Positions 45,247 to 53,794 of a stretch of DNA of 64,000 nt are shown piece by piece. The stretch comes from an uncultured Prevotella sp. GTDB taxonomy: Bacteria > Bacteroidota > Bacteroidia > Bacteroidales > Bacteroidaceae. The DNA is taken from the NCBI GenBank assembly GCA_947170265.1, contig CAMVSV010000003.1, positions 1 to 64,000 on the forward strand. Reading direction: 5' to 3'. Below the pieces are notes generated by a model. That model was not told where the DNA came from. It worked only from the letters and a program-made list of their open reading frames with translations, and did no database searches. The translations under genes and the position numbers were made by a program. Numbering within the stretch: position 1 is the first letter of the stretch; each line of letters opens with the position of its first letter.

Positions 45247-46710
45247 ATGAAAATAGGATTTGACAATGATAAATACCTGAAGATACAGTCAGAACACATA
45301 AAGGAAAGAATTGCGAAATTCAACGGAAAGCTATACCTCGAACTCGGTGGAAAGCTCTTTGACGACCATCACGCATCAAGAGTTCTACCGGGATTCAAGC
45401 CTGACAGCAAGCTGCGCATGTTCAGTCAACTGCAAGACAGCATCGAGATTATCATTGTGATAAGTGCAGAAGATATAGAGAAAAACAAGATAAGGGCAGA
45501 CTTGGGCATAACCTACGACGAAGATGTACTTAGGCTGAGAAATGAATTCACGCAAAGGGGCTTTATGGTTGGTTCCGTAGTAATCACTCATTACGACGGA
45601 CAACGAGCAGCCGACCAGTTCCGTCACAGACTCGAGAGACTTGGAATAAAGTCATATATCCACCTCCCTATTGACGGATACCCACATAACGTTGAACTTA
45701 TAGCATCTGACAATGGATTTGGAAAGAATGACTATGTTGAAACACAGCGTCCATTGGTTATTGTAACTGCTCCAGGACCCGGAAGCGGTAAGATGGCGAC
45801 ATGTTTAAGCCAGCTCTACAACGAAAATAAAAGGGGAATAAGAGCGGGATATGCCAAGTTTGAGACCTTCCCCGTTTGGAACTTACCCCTGAAACATCCT
45901 GTGAATATTGCATATGAGGCAGCAACGGCAGACCTCAACGACGTAAACATGATTGACCCATTCCATTTGGAAGCCTACGATAAAATTGCAGTAAACTACA
46001 ACAGAGACATTGAGATATTCCCTGTTTTAAATGCTCTCTTTGAAGGCATATATGGAGAAAATCCATACAAATCTCCTACAGATATGGGAGTCAATATGGT
46101 AGGGTTCTGCATTAATGATGATGAAGCTTGTTGCCAAGCTTCAAAGGATGAGATTATACGCCGATACTATGCCGCAACAAATAAACTTGTTAATGGAGCT
46201 GACAACGAGAATGAAGTAAATAAGATAAGGCTACTCTTCAATCAAGCAAAAATTTCAACTGCTGACAGACGTACAACCGTAGCAGCAAGCGAGATGAAAC
46301 AGAAGACCGGTCACACATCAGCAGCCATGGAATTACAAGACGGAACTATAATATGTGCCAAGTCAAGTCCTTTGTTAGGCTGCAGTGCAGCACTTCTTCT
46401 CAATGCTACAAAACATCTTGCAGGTATAGACCATGAAGTGAAGCTAATACCGCAAAGTATGATAGAACCAATACAGAAAACAAAAATTGAATATCTCTGC
46501 GGAAAAAATCCACGGTTACATACAGACGAAGTATTAGTTGCACTTTCAGTACTTTCACAACATGACGAAAATTGCAGAAAAGCATTAGAGCAATTACCAC
46601 AACTTCGTAATTGTCAAGTACATAGCACGGTGATATTAAGCGAAGTAGACCATAAGATATTTAAGAAATTGGGATGCAACCTTACATGTGATCCCGTAAA
46701 GAAACAATAA
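45247..46710 (+). CDS. DUF1846 domain-containing protein
   Basis: A 487-residue cytoplasmic protein of the DUF1846 family, whose structure has been solved but whose reaction is unknown. Recognisable parts are the N-terminal FNGKLYLELGGKLFDDHHASRVLPGF (about 24-49), the nucleotide-binding-like VTAPGPGSGKMATCLSQ (about 174-190) and VNMVGFCINDDEACCQASKDEIIRRYY. The GPGSGK stretch resembles a phosphate-binding loop. It lies between yidC and the S9 peptidase, 9 bp from the latter. Confidence 0.92.
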   Translation: MKIGFDNDKYLKIQSEHIKERIAKFNGKLYLELGGKLFDDHHASRVLPGFKPDSKLRMFSQLQDSIEIIIVISAEDIEKNKIRADLGITYDEDVLRLRNEFTQRGFMVGSVVITHYDGQRAADQFRHRLERLGIKSYIHLPIDGYPHNVELIASDNGFGKNDYVETQRPLVIVTAPGPGSGKMATCLSQLYNENKRGIRAGYAKFETFPVWNLPLKHPVNIAYEAATADLNDVNMIDPFHLEAYDKIAVNYNRDIEIFPVLNALFEGIYGENPYKSPTDMGVNMVGFCINDDEACCQASKDEIIRRYYAATNKLVNGADNENEVNKIRLLFNQAKISTADRRTTVAASEMKQKTGHTSAAMELQDGTIICAKSSPLLGCSAALLLNATKHLAGIDHEVKLIPQSMIEPIQKTKIEYLCGKNPRLHTDEVLVALSVLSQHDENCRKALEQLPQLRNCQVHSTVILSEVDHKIFKKLGCNLTCDPVKKQ

Positions 46711-46719
46711 AATAAGACT

Positions 46720-48894
46720 ATGAGAACCTTAAATCTAATTACTATCACCGCTTTGATGGCGATACCGACATGCATTAATTCACAAGAAATGATTGGGAAA
46801 AACAACATCAAGCTGGAAACAAGAACCATGACACCAGAAGCACTCTGGGCTATGGGGCGTATAAGCAGTGCTCAGGTTTCCCCTGACGGACAGAAAATAG
46901 TCTATCAGGTAGGATACTACAGTGTGGAAGAGAACCGTGGTCACCATATGCTCTTCGTGATGAATTCTGACGGAACTGACAAAAAGCAACTTACCAAAAC
47001 ATCATCAAACGAAACAGACCCTTCATGGATAGATAACGGCAACCGCATTGCATTCATTACCAACGGCCAAGTTTGGAGCATGAAAGCTGACGGCACAGAC
47101 AGACAGCAGATGAGCAATGAAGCAGATGAGATTGAAGGATATAAGTTTTCTCCTGACGAGAAACATGTCATACTTATAAAGAGTCTGCCATACCACGGTA
47201 CAATAAAGGAAAATCCCAAAGATCTGCCGAAAGCAACAGGACGTCTTGTAACTGATTTGAACTACCGTCATTGGGACCATTATGTTGAGTCAATAGCCCA
47301 CCCTTTCGTTGCTGAGAACACAGCATCTGGCATTATCAATTCAACTGACATACTTGGAAATGAACCATACGAATGTCCGATGGCACCATTTGGAGGAATA
47401 GAACAATTGGACTGGAGCACCGACTCCAAACAAATTGCCTATACATGTCGCAAAAAAGAAGGTAAAGAATATGCGATATCTACGGACTCCGACATCTATT
47501 TATATAATATAGGTACGCGCGAGACAACCAACCTTTGTAAACCAGAAGACTATCAGGAACCCGCCATTGATGCAACCAAGACTATGGCAACGCAAAGAGT
47601 CAACGCAGAGGAGAACCTCAAGAACAACCCAGGCTACGACACCAATCCCCAGTTCTCACCTGATGGAAAATTTGTGGCATGGCTTTCTATGGCTCGTAAC
47701 GGCTATGAGAGCGATCGCAATCGCCTTTGCATCTATGACTTGGCTTCTGGCACCAAGAAATATGTGACCGAGACGTTCGACTCCAACGTCGATGACTACT
47801 GCTGGAGCGACACGAAAGATGCGATGATCTATTTCATCGGTGTTTGGCATGGTACGGAAAATCTCTATGCCATCACATGGAAAGGAGAGGTTAAACAAGT
47901 CACCGACAACTGGGCTGACTTTGGCTCAGTACATATGCTCGGTGACAAGCGACGCCTGCTCATGGAGCGCCACAGCTACACCGAATGTGCCGACCTCTAC
48001 CTTGTAACTCCGGGAAAGAACGCACAAAAGACGAAGATTGAACGCATAACCAACGAGAACGAGCACATCTTTGACCAACTGGACAAGCCTTCTGTGGATC
48101 AACGATGGACAAAGACCACCGATGGAAAGGATTTGATGTACTGGGTAGTCAAACCACCTCATTTCGATGAAACAAAGAAATATCCGACCCTTCTCTTCTG
48201 TGAGGGCGGTCCCCAAAGCCCCGTCAGCCAATTCTGGAGCTACAGATGGAACTTCATGATTATGGCATCACAAGGCTATGTCGTCATTGCTCCAAACAGA
48301 AGGGGACTCCCAGGTTTTGGCAGTGAGTGGTGTGAGCAAATTTCAGGCGACTGGACAGGACAGTGCATGAACGACTATCTAAGTGCTATTGACGATGCCA
48401 TTACTACCCTACCCTATGTTGACAAAGACCATGTTGGAGCCGTAGGAGCATCATTCGGAGGATTTTCTGTATATTATCTCGCCGGGCATCACGACAAGCG
48501 TTTCAAGTGTTTCATTGCTCACGATGGTGCTTTCAACCTGGAGTCTATGTATACAGACACCGAAGAAGTATGGTTCTCCAACTGGGAGTATGATGATGCC
48601 TACTGGAATAAGGATCAGACTGCAAGAGCTAGGAAAACATACGAAAACTCACCACATCGTTTCGTAGACAAATGGGACACCCCCATACTGTGCATACATG
48701 GAGAAAAGGACTATCGCATCAATGCCAACCAGGGCATGGGTGCATTCAATGCCGCTCGTCTGCGTGGCATACCGGCAGAGCTGCTCATCTTCCCTGACGA
48801 GAACCATTGGGTGCTTAAACCGCAGAATGGAATACTGTGGCAACGCACATTCTTCAATTGGCTTGACAGGTGGCTAAAGCCATGTGACAAATAG
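46720..48894 (+). CDS. S9 family prolyl oligopeptidase/dipeptidyl peptidase
   Basis: A 724-residue exported serine peptidase with signal peptide (LITITALMAIPTCINS). An N-terminal beta-propeller (about 35-430, WD40-like PD40 repeats such as AQVSPDGQKIVY, FSPDGKFVAWLS) covers a C-terminal alpha/beta hydrolase domain. The catalytic triad is S578 (GASFGGF), D664 (HGEKDYRI) and H696 (DENHWVL). It most resembles dipeptidyl peptidase V/acylaminoacyl peptidase-like enzymes of Bacteroidetes, which digest peptides in the periplasm. The MFS gene follows after 43 bp. Confidence 0.93.
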   Translation: MRTLNLITITALMAIPTCINSQEMIGKNNIKLETRTMTPEALWAMGRISSAQVSPDGQKIVYQVGYYSVEENRGHHMLFVMNSDGTDKKQLTKTSSNETDPSWIDNGNRIAFITNGQVWSMKADGTDRQQMSNEADEIEGYKFSPDEKHVILIKSLPYHGTIKENPKDLPKATGRLVTDLNYRHWDHYVESIAHPFVAENTASGIINSTDILGNEPYECPMAPFGGIEQLDWSTDSKQIAYTCRKKEGKEYAISTDSDIYLYNIGTRETTNLCKPEDYQEPAIDATKTMATQRVNAEENLKNNPGYDTNPQFSPDGKFVAWLSMARNGYESDRNRLCIYDLASGTKKYVTETFDSNVDDYCWSDTKDAMIYFIGVWHGTENLYAITWKGEVKQVTDNWADFGSVHMLGDKRRLLMERHSYTECADLYLVTPGKNAQKTKIERITNENEHIFDQLDKPSVDQRWTKTTDGKDLMYWVVKPPHFDETKKYPTLLFCEGGPQSPVSQFWSYRWNFMIMASQGYVVIAPNRRGLPGFGSEWCEQISGDWTGQCMNDYLSAIDDAITTLPYVDKDHVGAVGASFGGFSVYYLAGHHDKRFKCFIAHDGAFNLESMYTDTEEVWFSNWEYDDAYWNKDQTARARKTYENSPHRFVDKWDTPILCIHGEKDYRINANQGMGAFNAARLRGIPAELLIFPDENHWVLKPQNGILWQRTFFNWLDRWLKPCDK

Positions 48895-48937
48895 CTTTTT
48901 AACCAAAGGAACAAGAAACATAATAAACAATATCAAC

Positions 48938-50563
48938 ATGACACAAACAATACAAAAAACATTGCGTGATTCAGCAGGGATGAGATGGACGGCACTTTTA
49001 CTGTTGGCCTTAGCCATGTTCTGTGCCTACATCTTCATGGATATACTGTCACCTATCAAGGATTTGATGCAGGAAACACGAGGTTGGGACTCTTCATCCT
49101 TTGGTAGGATGCAAGGATCCGAAGTGTTTCTCAACGTATTTGCGTTCTTCCTTATCTTCGCCGGTATCATTCTCGACAAAATGGGAGTTCGCTTCACAAT
49201 GTTACTTTCAGCTGGTGTAATGCTCATTGGTGCATGCATAAAATGGTATGCTGTAAGCGAATCATTCATTGGAAGCTCAATGGAAGCATGGTTTAACAAT
49301 CATCTTAATTGGGGAGCACCATTCGGACAAGAATGGCTCGACGTTCTACCATTTGCAGAAGGAATGCCTGCTTCAGCAAAGCTTGCCGCGAGTGGATTTA
49401 TGATTTTCGGATGCGGTTGTGAGATGGCAGGAATAACAGTCAGCCGCGGAATCGTGAAATGGTTTAAAGGTCGTGAGATGGCAATGGCCATGGGATCAGA
49501 AATGGCTCTTGCCCGTTTGGGTGTTGCCACCTGCATGATTTTTTCTCCTTACTTCGCTCACTTAGGCGAAAACGTCAGCGTCAGCCGTTCTGTTGCATTT
49601 GGAGTTGTACTCATGTGCATCGCACTTATCATGTCAATAGTTTATTTCTTCCTTGACAAGAAGTTGGATGCCCAGACAGGTGAAGCTGAAGAAAAAGACG
49701 ATCCGTTTAAGATTAGCGACATAGGACAAATCCTTAAGTCAAGCGGTTTCTGGCTCGTTGCACTTCTGTGTGTGCTCTATTATAGTGCCATATTCCCATT
49801 CCAGAAGTACGCCACCAACATGCTGCAATGCAACCTTACACTGACCACTCCCTCGCCTGACTCCTTCTGGGCAAGCAATACAGTAACAATGATTCAATAT
49901 GCGCTATCGCTACTTGTTGCAGCCACAGGATTTGCAAGCAATTTCCAAAAGAAAGCCTCTGCAAGACACACACTTCTTGGCATTTCTATTGTTGCTTTGA
50001 TAACCTATTGCTACATGGGTTATATGTGCCAGTCGGCAGGTTCCATCTTTGCTGTATTCCCATTGCTGGCAGTACTCATCACTCCTATCCTTGGATCTTA
50101 TGTTGACCACAAAGGAAAAGCAGCCTCAATGCTTATCTTAGGCTCATTGCTGCTCATTGGCTGTCACCTTACATTCGCCTTCATATTGCCAATGTTCAAA
50201 GACTCTGCCATCGGAGGGGTAACAATAGCCTACATCACAATACTTGTTCTCGGAGCATCATTCTCACTTGTTCCGGCAAGTCTGTGGCCAAGTGTTCCCA
50301 AACTTGTAGATGCGAAAATCATTGGTTCTGCATATGCTTTGATTTTCTGGATTCAGAACATTGGTCTTTGGCTATTCCCTACACTCTACGGAAAAATGCT
50401 TGATGCAACAAATCCTCAAGGTACGGCTGCTACTGAGTTAGATCACACAATCCCGCTAATCATGTTCGCTGGTCTCGGCTTAGCAGCACTTATTCTTGGC
50501 CTTGTACTTAAAATCGTTGACAAAAAGAAAGGTCTCGGACTTGAAAAACCGAATATCATGTAG
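48938..50563 (+). CDS. MFS transporter
   Basis: A 541-residue major facilitator with about 12 membrane helices and a longer loop in the middle (DKKLDAQTGEAEEKDDPFKI, near residue 245-265). Features are the N-terminal WTALLLLALAMFCAYIFMDILSPIKDLMQE, the loop 2-3 GIILDKMGVRF and a C-terminal basic tail. The start is ATG 48938; the same frame extends back into the peptidase gene. Substrate unknown; peptides or their products would fit the S9 peptidase next to it, but this is only an inference from position. Confidence 0.88.
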   Translation: MTQTIQKTLRDSAGMRWTALLLLALAMFCAYIFMDILSPIKDLMQETRGWDSSSFGRMQGSEVFLNVFAFFLIFAGIILDKMGVRFTMLLSAGVMLIGACIKWYAVSESFIGSSMEAWFNNHLNWGAPFGQEWLDVLPFAEGMPASAKLAASGFMIFGCGCEMAGITVSRGIVKWFKGREMAMAMGSEMALARLGVATCMIFSPYFAHLGENVSVSRSVAFGVVLMCIALIMSIVYFFLDKKLDAQTGEAEEKDDPFKISDIGQILKSSGFWLVALLCVLYYSAIFPFQKYATNMLQCNLTLTTPSPDSFWASNTVTMIQYALSLLVAATGFASNFQKKASARHTLLGISIVALITYCYMGYMCQSAGSIFAVFPLLAVLITPILGSYVDHKGKAASMLILGSLLLIGCHLTFAFILPMFKDSAIGGVTIAYITILVLGASFSLVPASLWPSVPKLVDAKIIGSAYALIFWIQNIGLWLFPTLYGKMLDATNPQGTAATELDHTIPLIMFAGLGLAALILGLVLKIVDKKKGLGLEKPNIM

Positions 50564-50612
50564 CTGAGTTACTTCTTCTATTCAACAACATTACCAATAA
50601 AGAAATATTATT

Positions 50613-50645
50613 AAAGCCCGAATACTTTTCCAGTATTCGGGCTTT
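50613..50645 (+). terminator. Intrinsic terminator after the MFS gene
   Basis: AAAGCCCGAATACT (50613-50626) and AGTATTCGGGCTTT (50632-50645) form a perfect 14-bp stem with a 5-nt loop, about 50 bp after the stop. The arm ends in a T-run, giving termination at the end of the yidC-MFS unit. Confidence 0.88.
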
Positions 50646-50751
50646 ATCATTGCACATAATTAGCTTCCAGTACAGTGAATTTGAAGATTAACTGATGCCT
50701 GCTTCAGTATTTGAACAGAGTTATTTTTGAGTTTGCCAATATTTTCCGTAA

Positions 50752-50831
50752 AATACTGGAGTATTCTCCGCACAATACTCGAGTATTTTGGGCTCAATAC
50801 TGGAGTATTTTGGGCTCAATTCTGAGAGCAT
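50752..50831. repeat. Array of short palindromes with 22-nt period
   Basis: Units start at 50752, 50774, 50796 and 50818, exactly 22 nt apart: AATACTGGAGTATT, AATACTCGAGTATT, AATACTGGAGTATT and a decayed AATTCTGAG. Spacers are ctccgcac, ttgggctc and ttgggctc. The left flank (tttccgtaaaatact) is the same as at the 29548 array, so the two are copies of one element with different unit number. Confidence 0.87.
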
Positions 50832-51011
50832 ACTACAAAGGTAAGAAAGCGAAACGACGGAAATGGCGATAAGATACTGCCTCAAACAACGGCAGAAGCC
50901 TATAGATGCGCGGTCAGCACAAGAGAAGAAGAGCTTGCCAAGGACATGACCACAGGCTTCAATAATCTCATTACAGTACACTCCATTACGGAGATTATTA
51001 CCAACTCTTAA
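50826..51011 (+). other. Open frame without start, possible gene remnant
   Basis: Immediately after the palindrome array, one frame stays open for 61 codons up to a TAA at 51009 and reads GDKILPQTTAEAYRCAVST and EEELAKDMTTGFNN, a composition that looks protein-like. There is no plausible start codon upstream and the array interrupts it. It could be a decayed 3' end of a gene. I do not recognise a family. The rest of 50564-51182 contains the terminator, the array and about 170 bp of featureless AT-rich sequence. Confidence 0.3.
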
Positions 51012-51182
51012 AAACATCCTAAACATTTTTATAATTGACAGATAATCACTATATACGTCAGCAAAAACAATAAAGATGAATTTAAGAGAGCCTCCTCCCC
51101 TTATCCTCTCACACTGCCCTGCACAACCCATGTGTAGGGTTTTATCGTATCTATAAACCAACATTAATTTAATCTTTATTCT

Positions 51183-51311
51183 ATGAGAAGAAACTGCTTC
51201 CACTGTGGCTACTGTCAGCATAGAGACGATGGCAGCTACTACTGCCATGACATCGACTGTGATGTTGACCCCTATGAACCACCATGTTCAGAAGAAAACT
51301 ATGAAAGCTGA
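51183..51311 (+). CDS. Small Cys-rich protein (42 aa)
   Basis: A 42-residue protein with four closely spaced cysteines in NCFHCGYCQHRDDGSYYC and two more further on (DIDCDV, PPCSEE), plus several histidines. The CxxC and CxxH pattern suggests a metal-binding or rubredoxin-like knuckle, although the size is very small. Its stop overlaps the next gene by 11 nt, suggesting translational coupling. No family recognised. The coding claim rests on the Cys pattern and coupling; a chance frame is possible. Confidence 0.5.
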   Translation: MRRNCFHCGYCQHRDDGSYYCHDIDCDVDPYEPPCSEENYES

Positions 51312-51525
51312 TTTTAAACCAATACTCATGACCATGTACTATAAACTCATACCCTGGCCGGAAGTACAGGAGCTAATGGAAAGGGAAGGCTTCCAAGAAC
51401 ACTCTTCTCTTGCTTATGAAACAGACAAATTCGGCTCTCAGGCATACTTCATAGAACTCCAATGGCTCAAGCAAATAAATGAACTTAAAGCAATAGAAGA
51501 TGAGATGGAGCAAACCAATAATTAA
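51301..51525 (+). CDS. Hypothetical small protein (74 aa)
   Basis: A 74-residue acidic protein from ATG 51301 (MKADFKPIL); an in-frame ATG at 51328 is an alternative start. The interior reads YYKLIPWPEVQELMEREGFQEHSSLAYE and FGSQAYFIELQWLKQINELK, ending in a Glu/Asp-rich helix. It is well folded in appearance (amphipathic helices with a PWPEV turn) but matches no family I know. It overlaps the Cys-rich gene by 11 nt and is probably translated with it. Confidence 0.55.
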   Translation: MKADFKPILMTMYYKLIPWPEVQELMEREGFQEHSSLAYETDKFGSQAYFIELQWLKQINELKAIEDEMEQTNN

Positions 51526-51653
51526 CTACCGCAACAAACAGGCAACCATGGTTGCTGATACAGACAGACATGATCTTATAGAAATCTCAAAGCATTATTA
51601 ATAGACAATTAAATATTTTTAGTAAATTATTTTCAAATTTAAAATCTTTTAAG

Positions 51654-51661
51654 TATTTTTG
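51654..51661 (+). promoter_or_regulatory. -7 promoter element (TATTTTTG) for the GldB-like gene
   Basis: An exact TAnnTTTG match 25 bp upstream of the GTG start at 51687. Confidence 0.45.
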
Positions 51662-51686
51662 CATTGACATTCTAAAACATGAAATA

Positions 51687-52493
51687 GTGAGGAAGATAAG
51701 CGGTCTATTATTAATATCCTTGATATTGTGCGTTGCTTGTCAATTCAAATTAAAGAACAATGCCGATGAGGAACAGTCGTCTCTGATGTCAATAGTCAGA
51801 TACGACCGTTTGGAGTATCGCTACCTCACGACGGGCGATTTTTCTGCATTACAAGAAATGAATACAGAATATCCAATAGAAACAAGAACTCTTATAGAAG
51901 ACGTATTGAAAATTGGTACAGCCACGGATCCTGAAATAAATACCAAACTACTTAAGTTCTATCAGGACACAACCCTTCAAATGCTTCTTGTAGATGCAGA
52001 AACACAATATTCCAATATCGATGATTTAAACAAAGAGCTTAATACATCATTTATCAAGCTGAAGAGATGGTTGCCAGACATGGACATACCTGAAGTATAC
52101 ACGCAGATATCTGCATTAGATGAGAGCATTGTTGTTGGCAATCACACCATAGGTATTTCGCTTGACAAGTATTTAGGCAAAGATTATCATATATACAACG
52201 GTATTTATTCTGAGGCTCAACGTAACCAAATGACACGAGACATGATTATCCCTGATGCCCTGTCATTCTATTTGCTGAGTCTGTACCCTCTAAAAGATTT
52301 TGAAACGAGGCAACAAACAGACAGGGATTTGCACATGGGAAAAGTGCAATGGATTGTAAATCAAGCGATAGAGCGAAAGGTATTCAATACAAGATTTGTC
52401 ACTGCAGTAGAACAATACATGAGAAACAACCCTAAAGTTTCCTATGATGAGCTTATGAAGATGACAGATTTCTCTGAGTTCAAACTCAGATAG
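51687..52493 (+). CDS. gldB: GldB-like lipoprotein
   Basis: A 268-residue lipoprotein (C18 in LCVACQ). The C-terminal half matches the GldB family: LPDMDIPEVYTQISALDES, then HTIGISLDKYLGKDYHIY and MIIPDALSFYLLSLYPL. In gliding Flavobacteriia GldB is needed for motility and secretion; in non-gliding Bacteroidales such as this the homologues are retained without known role. Translation probably begins at GTG 51687, since the ATG just upstream meets a stop. It is convergent with the LuxR gene 59 bp away. Confidence 0.75.
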   Translation: MRKISGLLLISLILCVACQFKLKNNADEEQSSLMSIVRYDRLEYRYLTTGDFSALQEMNTEYPIETRTLIEDVLKIGTATDPEINTKLLKFYQDTTLQMLLVDAETQYSNIDDLNKELNTSFIKLKRWLPDMDIPEVYTQISALDESIVVGNHTIGISLDKYLGKDYHIYNGIYSEAQRNQMTRDMIIPDALSFYLLSLYPLKDFETRQQTDRDLHMGKVQWIVNQAIERKVFNTRFVTAVEQYMRNNPKVSYDELMKMTDFSEFKLR

Positions 52494-52552
52494 CAAGAAA
52501 CACAAATCAAGATGTGAGTAAATAGTATGTATGCTGTCTAAATAATCAAAGA

Positions 52553-53188
52553 CTATATCTTATTTATATCCACATAACCATGCATTACGGCATAGATTGT
52601 AAGTGCAGAAACGCTTCTGACTCCAAGTTTCTCCATGATATTCTTTCTGTGTGTGATGACTGTTGTCATTCCGATGTTTAAAATATCTGCTATTTCTTTG
52701 TTTATTTTTCCTTTTACTATTAAGGAAAGCACTTCAATCTCCCTATTTGAAAGTATATTTGTCTTGACAGTTGTCTGAGAAGGAGAAATATTGATACCAT
52801 GCGGATGTCCACCATGCTGAAGCCTCAACAACGATTTCACTAAGACATCCTCCTTGTCTGTAATACATAAGCTATGGAAACCATTTGGCTGAGATTTTGG
52901 GTCTGAAGAATTGGCAAGTACAATTGTTTTTTTTCTGTTTTCAGTAAAAAAAAGCAAATTCTCCAATACCACTGATGTTGCAACGAAATAATGATAATAT
53001 ATATCATATCCGGCATCCACCATTTCATCAAATGACGAAAAAGTGTCAATTTGCATAACAGGAACAACGGCTTGGAGCATCTGCTTCAAGCCTATAGATG
53101 CAAGAGTATTGCTATCAATGATGGCAACCTTTGGTCTTTTCTTTATAAAATCTACACCCGACATCTTACTTTGTTTCATTTTATACAC
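52553..53188 (-). CDS. LuxR-family regulator with degenerate receiver-like domain
   Basis: A 211-residue regulator. The C-terminal domain (about 145-211) is a LuxR/FixJ helix-turn-helix: NREIEVLSLIVKGKINKEIADILNIGMTTVITHRKNIMEKLG. The N-terminal part (about 18-135, PKVAIIDSNTLASIGLKQML) has the receiver fold pattern, but the acidic pair is reduced to ID and the expected phosphoacceptor region reads YDIYYHYFVATSV without a clear Asp. Phosphorylation by a histidine kinase is therefore unlikely. It shares its helix-turn-helix end (TVITHR.NI, TIYA, VDI) with the regulator at 56101. It lies 39 bp after nrdG, likely cotranscribed. Confidence 0.85.
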   Translation of the reverse strand: MYKMKQSKMSGVDFIKKRPKVAIIDSNTLASIGLKQMLQAVVPVMQIDTFSSFDEMVDAGYDIYYHYFVATSVVLENLLFFTENRKKTIVLANSSDPKSQPNGFHSLCITDKEDVLVKSLLRLQHGGHPHGINISPSQTTVKTNILSNREIEVLSLIVKGKINKEIADILNIGMTTVITHRKNIMEKLGVRSVSALTIYAVMHGYVDINKI

Positions 53189-53227
53189 TTACTATAATGA
53201 ACTATACACTCTAACATATATTATCAC

Positions 53228-53698
53228 CTACCGTTTATGCCAGAAAGTGTTTGTTATGTCTTCAAACTTTCCGTCATCTCCCTTCCTATACAGTCTTTGA
53301 TTGGTTTTAGGTGATTTCAAAGATCCAAGGTGTTTTATGTATGGACCTACTTTTATATAATCAAAGTCGCTTTTATTTACAAAAGATGGTATTCTTATCC
53401 TGCCGCTATACCAAGCAACCTTAAATTCAGGATATTCTTCATGTATATACAGTGCTAACTGGTTAATTCCACGAGCATCACCATCTCCACCCATAAAGGA
53501 TATGCAGGTGATATCGTTACCAAACTCATCAACAAAAGCATCTATGGCATCAGTGGTCAGTGGCAGTCCCACATCTTCCCAAAGATAATTGCTATGACAG
53601 CCTGGACAATGACATGGACAGTTGGAAATATTTATTGCCAACGTCACTTCATCGGGAATTTCCTGAAAAACTATTCCGGTATTTACATACTTGAGCAT
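53228..53698 (-). CDS. nrdG: Anaerobic ribonucleotide reductase activating protein
   Basis: NrdG is the radical SAM enzyme that installs the glycyl radical on NrdD. The 156-residue protein has the CxxxCxxC cluster site as C27, C31 and C34 (NCPCHCPGCHS; an additional C29 lies in between), and the FMGGDGDA S-adenosylmethionine contact. Length is normal. It follows nrdD after 96 bp that contain a long inverted repeat. Confidence 0.95.
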   Translation of the reverse strand: MLKYVNTGIVFQEIPDEVTLAINISNCPCHCPGCHSNYLWEDVGLPLTTDAIDAFVDEFGNDITCISFMGGDGDARGINQLALYIHEEYPEFKVAWYSGRIRIPSFVNKSDFDYIKVGPYIKHLGSLKSPKTNQRLYRKGDDGKFEDITNTFWHKR

Positions 53699-53716
53699 TA
53701 CTTTCCTATAACATAT

Positions 53717-53767
53717 ACCCTTATTCTTTTCTTAACAGCTCTTACTGTCAATGGAGAGAATAAGGGT
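53717..53767 (-). promoter_or_regulatory. Intercistronic stem-loop between nrdD and nrdG
   Basis: Perfect 11-bp arms (ACCCTTATTCT at 53717-53727 and AGAATAAGGGT at 53757-53767) enclose 29 nt that contain a second small stem (ACAG/CTGT). No T-run follows in the direction of transcription, so it is more likely an RNA-processing or stability element that sets the nrdD to nrdG ratio than a terminator. Confidence 0.6.
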
Positions 53768-53794
53768 AATAATTGGTTTAAACATTCATCTACA

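Noticed and set aside
50721..51248. 175-codon minus-strand open frame
   Set aside because: It also runs through the repeat array, is antisense to the small Cys-rich gene, and has no domain.
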